Origin: Cacconaster sp033811195
Lineage (GTDB): Bacteria; Bacteroidota; Bacteroidia; Bacteroidales; UBA932
Length of the DNA: 64,000 nucleotides
Direction: 5' to 3'
Assembly (NCBI GenBank): GCA_033811195.1
Contig: JAPXOZ010000008.1
Coordinates: 25,512-89,511 of the forward strand
In this document: positions 8,221-17,301 of the stretch, one piece after another
Position numbering within the stretch: the first letter of the stretch is position 1
Layout: each line of letters begins with the position of its first letter
Notes under the pieces: model-generated
What the model was told of the DNA's origin: nothing
The model's input: the letters and a program-made list of their open reading frames with translations, nothing else
Databases searched by the model: none
Made by a program: the position numbers and the translations under genes

Positions 8221-8850
8221 ATGGACCATTTGGACAGATATCTTATCACACATTCCACCTCTCCGGGCAAAGAACTCGAGTGGCTAACTCGGCAGACGCA
8301 CCTTCGCACCAACCGTGGCAGAATGCTTTCTGGCCCTATTTTGGGCAAATTTCTGGAAATGATCGCCAAGATGATATCTCCCTCGAGAGTCCTTGAAATA
8401 GGCACATTTACAGGTTACTCCACCATCGCTATTTCGCGTGGACTTGCTCCCGGCGGCACCATTGACTCCATAGAGATCAATGATGAACTCGAAGACCTCA
8501 TTCGCGAAGGCTACGAAAAAGCGGGCATCACTAATAAAGTACGACTAATCTTCGGAGATGTGCTTCAGGTGCTGCCTACACTTGAAAAGGGTTACGACCT
8601 GATATATTTGGATGCCAATAAGCGCGAATATCCACACTATTTTAAAGCAGCTGTAGAGCTACTCCGCAGTGGAGGCTTTATCCTGGCAGACAATGTGCTC
8701 TGGGATGGTAAGGTATTTGATGAATCCCCATCGACGGATGCTCAGACACGTGGTATCCGTGAATTCAACCGCCTTGTAGCAGAGGATCCCCGCGTAGAAA
8801 ATGTCATCATACCTCTTCGTGACGGTATAAACATAATCAGAAAACTTTAA
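8221..8850 (+). CDS. SAM-dependent O-methyltransferase (family 3, COMT-like)
   Basis: The 209-residue enzyme has SAM motif I VLEIGTFTGYSTIA (about residues 62-75), the acidic SIEINDE motif II, and the metal-binding D/N residues in YLDANKREY and LADNVLWDG. This places it in the cation-dependent O-methyltransferase family related to catechol and caffeoyl-CoA methyltransferases. The substrate cannot be read from sequence. Length is normal for the bacterial members. It lies between the M16 protease and mscL on the same strand. Confidence 0.88.
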   Translation: MDHLDRYLITHSTSPGKELEWLTRQTHLRTNRGRMLSGPILGKFLEMIAKMISPSRVLEIGTFTGYSTIAISRGLAPGGTIDSIEINDELEDLIREGYEKAGITNKVRLIFGDVLQVLPTLEKGYDLIYLDANKREYPHYFKAAVELLRSGGFILADNVLWDGKVFDESPSTDAQTRGIREFNRLVAEDPRVENVIIPLRDGINIIRKL

Positions 8851-8884
8851 ATCAATAATACAAACTCTACAAAACTCATCAGTT

Positions 8885-9352
8885 ATGTCTAAATTTCTCA
8901 AAGAATTCAAAGAATTCGCAATGAAGGGCAACGTAATGGATATGGCCATCGGTGTTATTATCGGTGCAGCATTCGGAGCCATCGTAACCTCACTTGTAGG
9001 TGATCTTATTATGCCTCTCATCAGCTGGGCGACCGGCGGAATAGATTTCGCAGAGTGGAGAATAACCCTGCGTGCCGCTGTTGAAGCGACTGAAACCACC
9101 GACGCCGTGGAAGGCCTCTACATCAGTTACGGCAAATTTATAAATGTGCTGTTTAACTTCATCATCATTGCATTCTCCATCTTCCTTGTAATCAAAGGCA
9201 TCAACAAGATGTCCAAGAAACTTGAGTCAGAGAAGACTCAAAAAGAAAGAGAAGAGGCTGAAGCTGAAGCAAAAGCAGCTGCTGAAGCTCCCGCTCCCGA
9301 AAGTGAAGAGGTGAAAATTCTAAAAGAAATCCGTGACGCTATTAAAAAGTGA
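8885..9352 (+). CDS. mscL: Large-conductance mechanosensitive channel
   Basis: The 155-residue protein begins with the amphipathic helix and TM1 signature (FKEFAMKGNVMDMAIGVIIGAAFG). It has a periplasmic loop, TM2 (about residues 86-104, FINVLFNFIIIAFSIFLVI) and the C-terminal bundle helix ending EVKILKEIRDAIKK. MscL is a homopentameric inner-membrane pore that opens under extreme tension on hypo-osmotic shock. It is longer than the E. coli protein because of a Glu/Ala/Lys-rich stretch (about residues 118-141) between TM2 and the C-terminal helix. It ends 6 bp before the stop of the convergent M23 gene. Confidence 0.94.
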   Translation: MSKFLKEFKEFAMKGNVMDMAIGVIIGAAFGAIVTSLVGDLIMPLISWATGGIDFAEWRITLRAAVEATETTDAVEGLYISYGKFINVLFNFIIIAFSIFLVIKGINKMSKKLESEKTQKEREEAEAEAKAAAEAPAPESEEVKILKEIRDAIKK

Positions 9353-9358
9353 TGCTGA

Positions 9359-10657
9359 TCAGAGTAGATCCAGCACATAATCGCGGTAATACTTTCTTAA
9401 AACAAAATTCGAGGCAAGGTTGCGAAGCGAGTCACGACTGGCCTCGAATTTTTCTTTATGTGCCTCCTTTATCGGCTCGGCCGGAGGGGACTCCATTTTG
9501 AGCGGATTGATAGGTGTTCCATTTTTCCATACTCTGAAATCAAGGTGAGGGCCTGTAGACATTCCCGTACTGCCAACATAACCGATAACCTCCCCCTGAG
9601 AAACCCTAGAGCCCACTTTCAGGCCGGAGGCATACCTCGACAAATGAAGATAGGCCGTCGTATAGACAGAGTTGTGGCGGATTTTTACGGTATGACCGCC
9701 ACCCCCTTTGTACCCCTTCTCTATCACCACTCCGTCACCAATGGTGAGTACAGGAGTGCCTGTCGGAGCAGCATAATCTACACCTGTGTGAGGTCTTACC
9801 ACTCTGGTAATAGGGTGTCTTCTGGCATAGGTAAATCCCGAACTTATCCTCGAAAAATACTTTAGTGGAGATTTGAGAAAGGATTTTCTCATGCTCTCCC
9901 CTTCGGCAGTCCAGTAACGATTGGAGGTCCCTTCCTCTTCAAAATAGAGACATTCTATGCTCTTATCACCACTTGTGAAGGTCGAAAACCATACCTCGCC
10001 AATATCAGTTGGCTCCCCTTCACAGGAATGCTCATTGTAGAGCACTTTGAAGGCATCACCTTTCTGCAATCCGAAAAAGTCGACACTCCAGGCATATATT
10101 TCAGAGAGTTTTATTGCTAGCAGCGGTGAGGCACCGGCATCCTGTATATCATTCCATAGAGACGATGAGATTGTCACTTCAACATATTTCTGTGCCACAT
10201 CCACCTGTCTATTTACGATTGATACGGCAAGCGTATCTCTCAGGTCGAAAACAACAGCAGATATATTGTCTTTCTGATAAACAAAATAATGGGGTTCCTC
10301 CCCTTCTGAAGAAAGATATACATAATAAGAGTGCCCCGTTTTGAAAGTATTTGCGTCAAATAGACCCCGTGATTTGCTTACCAGATTGTGGACCTTGCTA
10401 TGAGGCACTCCGAAATTGTTAAGCACGGTGGAAAAATAGTCCTTAGTGCCCACCTTTCCTTCCACTACAGTGTATTCCCCCCTAGGGATGCCGAAGCGGT
10501 CTGTTACAACCTCCTTCACCAGTCTCTGCGTCTCCTCCGATATATCATCAGATACGGCATTATCACCGCACGCTACCGACAAAACTGTAAAAATCATCAA
10601 TGTCGTCACCCTGGACAACAATCTTGCAAAACTACCTGTCTGACTCTCTGTACGCAT
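9359..10657 (-). CDS. M23-family murein peptidase lipoprotein
   Basis: The 432-residue protein starts at MRTESQT, followed by a hydrophobic signal segment and a lipobox ending LSVAC (Cys30). I chose this start because the 47 codons upstream run into the mraZ promoter and would bury the signal sequence. The C-terminal LytM-type domain has the HTGVDYA zinc motif, the loop AYLHLSRY and GPHLDFRVW. The second ligand motif is H-L-D instead of the usual H-L-H, a change I believe recurs in Bacteroidetes members. It probably cleaves peptidoglycan cross-links from the envelope side. It is divergent from mraZ, which fits a division or cell-wall role. Confidence 0.85.
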   Translation of the reverse strand: MRTESQTGSFARLLSRVTTLMIFTVLSVACGDNAVSDDISEETQRLVKEVVTDRFGIPRGEYTVVEGKVGTKDYFSTVLNNFGVPHSKVHNLVSKSRGLFDANTFKTGHSYYVYLSSEGEEPHYFVYQKDNISAVVFDLRDTLAVSIVNRQVDVAQKYVEVTISSSLWNDIQDAGASPLLAIKLSEIYAWSVDFFGLQKGDAFKVLYNEHSCEGEPTDIGEVWFSTFTSGDKSIECLYFEEEGTSNRYWTAEGESMRKSFLKSPLKYFSRISSGFTYARRHPITRVVRPHTGVDYAAPTGTPVLTIGDGVVIEKGYKGGGGHTVKIRHNSVYTTAYLHLSRYASGLKVGSRVSQGEVIGYVGSTGMSTGPHLDFRVWKNGTPINPLKMESPPAEPIKEAHKEKFEASRDSLRNLASNFVLRKYYRDYVLDLL

Positions 10658-10735
10658 CTTTTTCCTATCAATTTTTCGGCAAGTTAACCATTTTCCAACA
10701 CTCTGTTGATATTTTTGTGGAAAAATTTGTAAAAA

Positions 10736-10769
10736 TTTGTAAAAAAGTGGAAAAGTATTATTACTTTTG
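10736..10769 (+). promoter_or_regulatory. Putative promoter of the dcw (mraZ) cluster
   Basis: TTTG at 10736-10739 and TACTTTTG at 10762-10769 match the Bacteroidetes -33/-7 elements with a 22-nt spacer. The -7 box lies 39 nt before the mraZ ATG. Two copies of the decamer AAAAATTTGT run in tandem at 10721-10740. In other bacteria MraZ binds repeats upstream of its own gene (GTGGG-type in E. coli); I do not see clear copies of that element here. Confidence 0.5.
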
Positions 10770-10808
10770 CACAACACATCATATAAAACTATATACAATC
10801 ACATTTGA

Positions 10809-11255
10809 ATGGCAAAGTTCATCGGCGAATTTAAAGCAAAAGTTGACGACAAGGGGAGGTTAATCTTCCCCTCTGCCTTCAAATCCGCTATGGGTAGCGG
10901 GGCCGATCTTCGCTTTGTCATAAAGAAATCCCTGTTTTCCGAGTGTCTCGAGATGTACACCTATTCTGAGTGGGAAAAGGAGTCTGAACTGGTGAGAAGC
11001 CGTCTCAACTTCTTCAACCGTGACCACGCTGAGTTTTGGAGAGAATATATGCGTGGCAGCCATATCGTGGAACCCGACGAGAAACTCGGCAGGATGTCCG
11101 TCCCAAAGGATAAGCTAGACTCTATCGGCGTCCTCAAGGATGTGATATTCTTCGGCAACAATCACAAGATCGAGATCTGGGCTAAGGAGAAATTCGAGGC
11201 CCAGCAGCTCGATAGTGAGGCCTATGTTGCACTTGCCGAAAAAATTCTTGGCTAG
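10809..11255 (+). CDS. mraZ: Division/cell wall cluster transcriptional repressor MraZ
   Basis: The 148-residue protein shows two AbrB/SpoVT-like swapped-hairpin domains: the first around GEFKAKVDDKGRLIFPSAFK, the second around VEPDEKLGRMSVPKDKLDSIG. MraZ is the conserved first gene of the dcw cluster and autoregulates it in E. coli and Bacillus. Here it opens a run of division and peptidoglycan genes that reaches ftsZ. rsmH follows after 18 bp. Confidence 0.92.
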   Translation: MAKFIGEFKAKVDDKGRLIFPSAFKSAMGSGADLRFVIKKSLFSECLEMYTYSEWEKESELVRSRLNFFNRDHAEFWREYMRGSHIVEPDEKLGRMSVPKDKLDSIGVLKDVIFFGNNHKIEIWAKEKFEAQQLDSEAYVALAEKILG

Positions 11256-11260
11256 AAAAG

Positions 11261-11270
11261 AAGGAGGTGA
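11261..11270 (+). promoter_or_regulatory. Strong Shine-Dalgarno sequence of rsmH
   Basis: AAGGAGGTGA lies 3 nt before the rsmH ATG and is close to a perfect anti-SD complement. This stands out because most starts in this window lack a clear SD, as is usual in Bacteroidetes. A similar GGAGG precedes the second exbD gene at 35181-35185. Confidence 0.6.
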
Positions 11271-11273
11271 GAG

Positions 11274-12176
11274 ATGTCAGCCTACCATATACCGGTATTG
11301 CTTGAGGAGAGCGTGTCGGCTCTTACCGTAAAAGAAAACGGAGTCTATATAGATGCCACTTTCGGAGGTGGGGGCCATAGCAGAGCTATTCTCCAACGTC
11401 TAGGCAGAAAAGGTCGGCTGATGGTATTTGACAAGGACTACGAGGCACTGGCTAATCTGCCCGATGATGAGAGGGTAATTGCAGTCAACAACAACTTTCG
11501 GTTCATCCACAACTATGTGAGATACTATGGTTTTGAGAAGGTGGACGGCATTATTGCGGATCTCGGGGTTTCATCCCACCAATTTGACACGAGTGAGCGG
11601 GGCTTTTCCTTCAGATTTGATGCTCCGCTGGATATGAGGATGAACTTGGAAGCGCGTAAAAGCGCAAAAGATATTGTAAATAGTTATACGTTCGAAGAGC
11701 TGGAAAGGGTATTCAGGATCTACGGGGAGGTAGATGATAGCAGGAAGGTTGCGGATCTTGTTTGCCGGGCAAGGGAGATCTCTCCCATAGAGACAACCGG
11801 AGATTTGGGCAGAGCCTTGGAAAGCGTTCTGCCCAAATTTTCAGAACACAAATTCCTGGCCAAAATCTACCAGGCACTTAGAATTGAAACCAACGATGAA
11901 ATGCGCGATCTGGAGGGGCTGATGAAGGGTGTGATACGTTCACTTAAAAGCGGGGGTATTATTTCGGTAATCAGTTACCATTCCCTGGAGGATAGGATAG
12001 TCAAGAATTTTCTCAAGTCCGGCAATGTGACCGGCAGGATTGAAAAAGATCTGATGGGACACGGTACCTCGCCTTTTGAGCTGGTAAATAAAAAGCCTAT
12101 CATCCCAGGCAAAAATGAAATTGCAGGCAACACACGCGCTAGAAGCGCCAAACTCAGAGTGGCTAAAAGAAGATAG
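11274..12176 (+). CDS. rsmH: 16S rRNA (cytosine(1402)-N(4))-methyltransferase
   Basis: The 300-residue enzyme has the family signature near its N-terminus (HIPVLLEESV), the SAM motif DATFGGGGHS, the GIIADLGVSSHQFD block and the C-terminal ISYHSLEDRIVKNF. RsmH (MraW) methylates C1402 in the ribosomal P site. It is the usual second gene of the dcw cluster. A near-perfect SD precedes it, and ftsL starts 2 bp after its stop. Confidence 0.95.
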   Translation: MSAYHIPVLLEESVSALTVKENGVYIDATFGGGGHSRAILQRLGRKGRLMVFDKDYEALANLPDDERVIAVNNNFRFIHNYVRYYGFEKVDGIIADLGVSSHQFDTSERGFSFRFDAPLDMRMNLEARKSAKDIVNSYTFEELERVFRIYGEVDDSRKVADLVCRAREISPIETTGDLGRALESVLPKFSEHKFLAKIYQALRIETNDEMRDLEGLMKGVIRSLKSGGIISVISYHSLEDRIVKNFLKSGNVTGRIEKDLMGHGTSPFELVNKKPIIPGKNEIAGNTRARSAKLRVAKRR

Positions 12177-12178
12177 AA

Positions 12179-12511
12179 ATGGGACTCAAAAGAAAGATTT
12201 TAGATAAGACCACTTCGTTTTTTAGCGGGTCATTCATATTGAAATGGAGACTCGAGAGATTTATCGGGTTCGTCATATATATATTTATTCTGATTGTGCT
12301 CTTCATCAGTTGGAATCTATATATCGAGAGCAGGCTGGTTAAAATCGAAAAGAACTCGGCTATCATCAAGGATCTCGAGATCAATCGCCAGCAACGCGCA
12401 CTGGAGCTTGTGGGCCTTGACCACAATATAAAAGTAGAAAAAATGTTACAAGATTTCGGTTCAAAGCTCCATGCTCCGACCGACCAGCCCATAAGAGTAA
12501 AAGGAGAGTAA
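12179..12511 (+). CDS. ftsL: FtsL-like cell division protein
   Basis: The 110-residue protein has a basic cytoplasmic N-terminus, one membrane span (about residues 30-50, FIGFVIYIFILIVLFISWNLYI) and a periplasmic coiled-coil-like stretch (SRLVKIEKNSAIIKDLEINRQQ). This is the topology of FtsL, which bundles with FtsB/FtsQ to recruit and activate FtsWI. FtsL sequences diverge widely, so the call rests mainly on topology and on position between rsmH and the division PBP. It starts 2 bp after rsmH and ends 3 bp before the PBP gene. Confidence 0.8.
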   Translation: MGLKRKILDKTTSFFSGSFILKWRLERFIGFVIYIFILIVLFISWNLYIESRLVKIEKNSAIIKDLEINRQQRALELVGLDHNIKVEKMLQDFGSKLHAPTDQPIRVKGE

Positions 12512-12514
12512 AAA

Positions 12515-14542
12515 ATGAAAGTCAACATCGGAAAAGTGGGCATGGCATATGTCATTTTCATCCTCATAGCATTAGCTGCGGTGGTGAAGATCGTCTATAC
12601 CCAGTTTTTCCATACCCCCGAAAAGTCCGAAGTTGCAAGTGTAATTATCGATACGTATGATATCAAAGGTCGCAGAGGGAGCATCCTTTCTGATGATGGA
12701 CGTTATCTGGCCTTTTCCATTCCGGAATACCAGCTCTATATGGACCTAAGCAGCAAGGTGATCTCTGACACTCTTTTTGACAATCATGTGAAAGCCCTTT
12801 CAATAGAGTTGGCAAATCTTTATAAGGATCGCAACGCAGCAGGATATGAAAGGCTTCTGCGTACAGCACGCAAAGAGCAAAAAAGATATCTCTGCATCAA
12901 TAAAAAACTGCTCACTTACAAGGAAATGAAGCTTGCGAAGACCTTCCCTATTTTCGATCAGGGGCAAAGAAGAGGCGGTCTCATCATCGAAGCGGTAGAT
13001 GATCATAGAGAATATCCCTACGATTACCTCGCCTATCGCACTTTGGGCCATCTCAAGAGCGATACGGCTCAGATAAGAGTGGGTATTGAAGGAAGTTGCG
13101 ATTCCATACTCAGGGGCACAAAGGGTCAACGACCAATGAAAAAAACAGAGGGTAATGAGTGGATTCCCGATTATGACAGAGCCATTATTCCTCCGGTAAA
13201 TGGTACCGACATCAAGACCACTCTCAATATCGATATCCAAAGCATAGCTGAAAGAGCGCTACGCAACAGGCTTTCAAAGAGCGAAGAGCTTCAGGCCGGC
13301 GCAGTGATAGTGATGGAGGTTGCCACAGGCGAGATAAAGGCTATGGTGAATCTTGAAAAGTATAACGGAAGATATGTGGAGAGATACAATTACGCTATAG
13401 GTCGAAAAGGTGAACCGGGATCGGTATTCAAGCTAACCTCGCTGGCTATTCTCCTTGAGACCGGAAAAGTCAAATTGGAGGATGAAATGAAGGCAGAAGT
13501 CTATTACAGTGTACCGGGGAAAAAATATGAAGACAAGTATCTTCGAGGATACGATAAAATAAGTGTCCAAAGAGGATTTGAGATCTCCTCAAATAATGTC
13601 TTCATAAAGCAGGTGTGGGAAAATTTTGGCTACAACAAATCTACACAACAACAATATACTGATCTGCTTAAAGCGATGAATATTCACTATGATCATGACA
13701 TTGAGATAAATGGTCTCGCTAAAGCAACAATCCCTTCACCCTCGGATAAGGTCAGACCTTGGAAAGATATAGACCTTGCCTCTCTTGCCTTTGGATATGC
13801 AGCAGAACTGACTCCACTCCATACTGTGACCTTCTATAACGCCATCGCCAACAATGGAGTAATGGTCAGACCTCACCTGATAAGCGAATTTATCAAAGAT
13901 GGAGAGACAATTAAAAAGATTGAGCCGGTAGAGATCTCAACTGTTTGCTCAGAATCTACTATAAAGGAGCTTCATAAGGCTCTTAGAGCCGTAGTCGAGA
14001 ATGGAACGGGAAAGGAGCCCTTCAGAGGCTGCAAGGTGGAAGTTGCAGGAAAAACAGGTACTGCGAAAGTAGTTATTCCCTCTACCGGAACTTATACTGA
14101 CCGTCAGGGCAGAAAAGTTCACCAGGGCTCATTTGTAGGTTTTTTCCCCTACGAAAACCCAAAATATACCGCAATTGCCGTAATCTTTTCGGGACCGACA
14201 TACAAAGACTACTATGGCGGCACCTGGGCAGCCCCTGTAGTTAGGGAGATTGCCGAATACATCTATACATCATCGCCCGAATGGAATGGGCAATTGACTG
14301 CTTCTGCACAACTTCCAGCATATAAGGAGTACCCCAACCATGCAATCAATGATACGATATCGGGAGTACCCAACGTGATCGGAATGGGACTTAAAAGCAG
14401 TATTAACACCCTTGAGAGCAGAGATTATAGAGTCTCTTTTTCCGGACACGGCAATGTAATAAAACAGGAACCCGCTCCCGGCACGAAGAGCACAAACAGA
14501 AAAGTCAAAATTTATCTTGCTGAAAAACATGAAACTGAATGA
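12515..14542 (+). CDS. ftsI: Division-specific peptidoglycan transpeptidase with PASTA domain (FtsI/PBP3 class)
   Basis: The 675-residue class B PBP has one N-terminal membrane helix (about residues 8-27) and a PBP dimerisation domain. The transpeptidase domain has the active-site SVFK (Ser303-Lys306), SSN (358-360) and KTG (513-515). A C-terminal PASTA domain (about 623-672, PNVIGMGLKSSINTLES...VIKQEPAPGT) follows, which E. coli FtsI lacks; the arrangement recalls Gram-positive PBP2x and other Bacteroidetes. It cross-links septal peptidoglycan in complex with FtsW. Its 3' end overlaps murE by 14 bp. Confidence 0.92.
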   Translation: MKVNIGKVGMAYVIFILIALAAVVKIVYTQFFHTPEKSEVASVIIDTYDIKGRRGSILSDDGRYLAFSIPEYQLYMDLSSKVISDTLFDNHVKALSIELANLYKDRNAAGYERLLRTARKEQKRYLCINKKLLTYKEMKLAKTFPIFDQGQRRGGLIIEAVDDHREYPYDYLAYRTLGHLKSDTAQIRVGIEGSCDSILRGTKGQRPMKKTEGNEWIPDYDRAIIPPVNGTDIKTTLNIDIQSIAERALRNRLSKSEELQAGAVIVMEVATGEIKAMVNLEKYNGRYVERYNYAIGRKGEPGSVFKLTSLAILLETGKVKLEDEMKAEVYYSVPGKKYEDKYLRGYDKISVQRGFEISSNNVFIKQVWENFGYNKSTQQQYTDLLKAMNIHYDHDIEINGLAKATIPSPSDKVRPWKDIDLASLAFGYAAELTPLHTVTFYNAIANNGVMVRPHLISEFIKDGETIKKIEPVEISTVCSESTIKELHKALRAVVENGTGKEPFRGCKVEVAGKTGTAKVVIPSTGTYTDRQGRKVHQGSFVGFFPYENPKYTAIAVIFSGPTYKDYYGGTWAAPVVREIAEYIYTSSPEWNGQLTASAQLPAYKEYPNHAINDTISGVPNVIGMGLKSSINTLESRDYRVSFSGHGNVIKQEPAPGTKSTNRKVKIYLAEKHETE

Positions 14543-15977
14543 CATATTAAAAGGACTTGAAGTCCTCGACATAAAAGGCAGCAAATCCATAGAGATAAGC
14601 GACATCACTCTTGACTCCCGCAAATGTAGTACGCGCTCGCTCTTCATAGCAGCTGTCGGCACCAAAGCTGACGGACACGATTATATCGAAAGTGCCGTCA
14701 AAGCAGGTGCATCAGCAATAATATATCAGGAAGGGGCATATAGCGGTGGAGATGCAACATATATAAAGGTAGCAGACAGCAGAAAGGCTGCGGGTCTGGC
14801 CGCATCCAATTTTTATGGTAACCCATCTTCAAAATTCAACCTTGTGGGAGTGACAGGCACCAACGGTAAGACCACTACAGCCACACTGCTTTATCATCTT
14901 TTTACCTCGCTCGGTTATTACTGTGGGCTAATTTCGACCATAGCCAACTACATCGGGGAAGAGAAATTCGAAACCGAATACACCACTCCCGATACTATTG
15001 CCCTCAATAAACTGATGGCCCTTATGGCCGAAAGAGGTTGCGAATATTGCTTTATGGAGGTGAGTTCCCACGCTCTGGACCAGGAACGTGTATATGGTCT
15101 GCAATTCAAGGGAGCCATTTTCTCCAATCTGACTCATGACCATCTTGATTACCACAATACATTTCTCGAATACCTTCATTGCAAGAAGCGTCTTTTCGAC
15201 ACTCTTCCCAAGAATGCTTTTGCTCTTATCAATATAGATGATAAAAACGGCGAAGTGATGGTACAAAATTGTCGAGCAACTATAAAGAGATATTCTTGCC
15301 GCACACTTGCTGACTTCAACTGCAAAATTGTAGAGGAGAGTATTGAAGGAATGATGCTCGCTATAGGCAACAATCGTTTCTGGACACAGTTTATCGGCGG
15401 ACACAATGCTTACAACCTGCTGGCAGTTTATGCGACTGCCATCCTTTTGGGAGCCGACAGAGATGAAGTGCTGGTAAAAATGAGTTTATTGAAGGCTGTT
15501 GCAGGGCGTCTCGAATATATTCGCGGAGGCAATGAGATTACTGCAGTTGTGGATTACGCCCACACGCCGGACGCTCTCGAAAATGTTCTAAAAACACTCC
15601 GTTCGACAGCCAAAGGGCGTCAACTGATATGCGTATTCGGTTGCGGAGGCAATCGAGATAAAAGCAAACGCCCCGAAATGGGTGTGATTGCTACAAAGTA
15701 TGCAGACAAAGTAATTGTAACATCGGACAACCCCCGTTTTGAGGATCCCGATACTATTATTAATGATATCCGCAACGGCCTCAACGCTGCAGAAAAGGCT
15801 AAGTCACTCTTCATTACCGACCGCAAAGAGGCCATCCGCACAGCCATAATGATGGCTCCCAAAGGCGCAGTCATACTTGTGGCAGGTAAAGGGCACGAGG
15901 ATTATCAGATTGTCGGCGGAGAGAAACACCATTTTGACGATAAGGAGATTATCTCAGAAACATTAGAACAACTATAA
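14529..15977 (+). CDS. murE: UDP-MurNAc-L-Ala-D-Glu:meso-DAP ligase
   Basis: The 482-residue Mur ligase has the ATP loop GVTGTNGKTTTATLL (about residues 108-120), the central YTTPDTIAL block, and the C-terminal domain with TSDNPRFEDP. The DNPR motif is the known discriminator for meso-diaminopimelate instead of lysine, so the cell wall should be DAP-type. I start at the ATG overlapping the ftsI stop by 14 bp; a TTG four codons upstream is less likely. mraY follows after 19 bp. Confidence 0.95.
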   Translation: MKLNDILKGLEVLDIKGSKSIEISDITLDSRKCSTRSLFIAAVGTKADGHDYIESAVKAGASAIIYQEGAYSGGDATYIKVADSRKAAGLAASNFYGNPSSKFNLVGVTGTNGKTTTATLLYHLFTSLGYYCGLISTIANYIGEEKFETEYTTPDTIALNKLMALMAERGCEYCFMEVSSHALDQERVYGLQFKGAIFSNLTHDHLDYHNTFLEYLHCKKRLFDTLPKNAFALINIDDKNGEVMVQNCRATIKRYSCRTLADFNCKIVEESIEGMMLAIGNNRFWTQFIGGHNAYNLLAVYATAILLGADRDEVLVKMSLLKAVAGRLEYIRGGNEITAVVDYAHTPDALENVLKTLRSTAKGRQLICVFGCGGNRDKSKRPEMGVIATKYADKVIVTSDNPRFEDPDTIINDIRNGLNAAEKAKSLFITDRKEAIRTAIMMAPKGAVILVAGKGHEDYQIVGGEKHHFDDKEIISETLEQL

Positions 15978-15996
15978 CCGGACAAAACCTCTACCT

Positions 15997-17295
15997 ATGC
16001 TGTACCACCTTTTTGAATATTTTGAGAGAGCGAATATAGATTTCGCGGGTTCCGGACTGATGAAGTACATATCATTCAGATCTTTTGGAGCCAGCATCGT
16101 AGCCATCCTGATATCGATGATAATTGGGCACAAACTGATTGTCTGGCTGCAGAAAAAACAAATCGGCGAAACTATTAGGGACCTTGGCCTGGAAGGTCAA
16201 CTGCAAAAAAAAGGCACTCCCACTATGGGCGGTATCATTATCATCATATCAATACTGGTACCCGTACTACTATTCTGCGATCTGACAAATATCAATATCT
16301 TGATCTTAATACTTACTACAGTGTGGTTTGGTACGATCGGATTTCTGGATGACTATATTAAGGTGTTCAAGAAAAATAAAGAGGGGCTCAACGGCTGGTA
16401 CAAAATAGCATCCCAAGTACTTCTAGGGCTAATTGTAGGTCTGATAATGTGTTTCAGCAATGAAGCAGGATTTAGAGAGCAGAGAAAGGTGGTTCCCATG
16501 GCTGAGGTCCCGGTTGAAATCATTGATGTTGATACTGCAATTCCGGCTAAAACTGCGAGTGTTGACACCGATCTGTTGGAAAACAGCACTAAAACCACAA
16601 TTCCTTTTGTGAAGAACAATGAATTCGACTACGGATGGCTCTCCCCTTTCGGAGGAGGCTTCGGAGAATATTTCAAATGGTTTATATATATATGTTTCAT
16701 CATTTTGGTGATAACAGCCTGCTCCAACGGCTGTAATGTCACAGATGGGCTTGATGGCCTGGCAACCGGTGTGACAGCTATCGTTGGGGCTACTCTCGGA
16801 ATATTTGCATACCTCTCAGGTAACGTTATTTACTCCGAGTACCTCAACATAATGTATATTCCGAGCAGTGCGGAGATCACTGTCTTCTTTTCCTCGATGG
16901 TAGGTGCCCTACTGGGATTTATGTGGTACAACTCCTACCCCGCCCAGATCTTTATGGGTGATACCGGCAGCCTTACTCTTGGCGGTATAATAGGCGTATG
17001 CGCCATTCTCGTCAGGAAAGAATTGCTCCTACCCTTGCTTTGCGGGATATTCTTCCTTGAGAGTCTATCAGTTGTGGTACAGAGATTTTATTTCAAATAC
17101 ACAAAGAAAAAAACCGGCACCGGTGTAAGAGTATTCAAGATGACACCTCTCCACCACCATTTTCAAAAGGAAAATCCGGATGCGATAATTCAGTGGCCGG
17201 GGAAAGTCTATCCCGAACAAAAAGTGGTGGCGAGATTCATTATTGTTTCGATAATTCTCGCAGTATTGACAGTAGTAACATTAAAGATAAGGTAG
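15997..17295 (+). CDS. mraY: Phospho-MurNAc-pentapeptide transferase
   Basis: The 432-residue polytopic enzyme transfers phospho-MurNAc-pentapeptide to undecaprenyl phosphate, giving lipid I. Visible blocks are GTPTMGG, FLDDYIKVFKKNK (the DD motif), NGCNVTDGLDGLATG and MGDTGSLTLGG, and the HHH box in TPLHHHFQK. It is about 70 residues longer than E. coli MraY because of an insert (about residues 155-215) after a membrane helix, containing the Val/Glu/Asp-rich stretch VEIIDVDTAIP. A similar insert is, as I recall, normal in Bacteroidetes. murD starts 6 bp downstream. Confidence 0.95.
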   Translation: MLYHLFEYFERANIDFAGSGLMKYISFRSFGASIVAILISMIIGHKLIVWLQKKQIGETIRDLGLEGQLQKKGTPTMGGIIIIISILVPVLLFCDLTNINILILILTTVWFGTIGFLDDYIKVFKKNKEGLNGWYKIASQVLLGLIVGLIMCFSNEAGFREQRKVVPMAEVPVEIIDVDTAIPAKTASVDTDLLENSTKTTIPFVKNNEFDYGWLSPFGGGFGEYFKWFIYICFIILVITACSNGCNVTDGLDGLATGVTAIVGATLGIFAYLSGNVIYSEYLNIMYIPSSAEITVFFSSMVGALLGFMWYNSYPAQIFMGDTGSLTLGGIIGVCAILVRKELLLPLLCGIFFLESLSVVVQRFYFKYTKKKTGTGVRVFKMTPLHHHFQKENPDAIIQWPGKVYPEQKVVARFIIVSIILAVLTVVTLKIR

Positions 17296-17301
17296 TAAGT
17301 T

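Noticed and set aside
10658..10798. 47-codon N-terminal extension of the M23 lipoprotein
   Set aside because: It covers the mraZ promoter and would bury the lipoprotein signal, so the inner ATG was chosen.
16450..16640. Foreign insertion in mraY
   Set aside because: The extra loop keeps the frame and similar inserts are, as far as I recall, normal in Bacteroidetes MraY.
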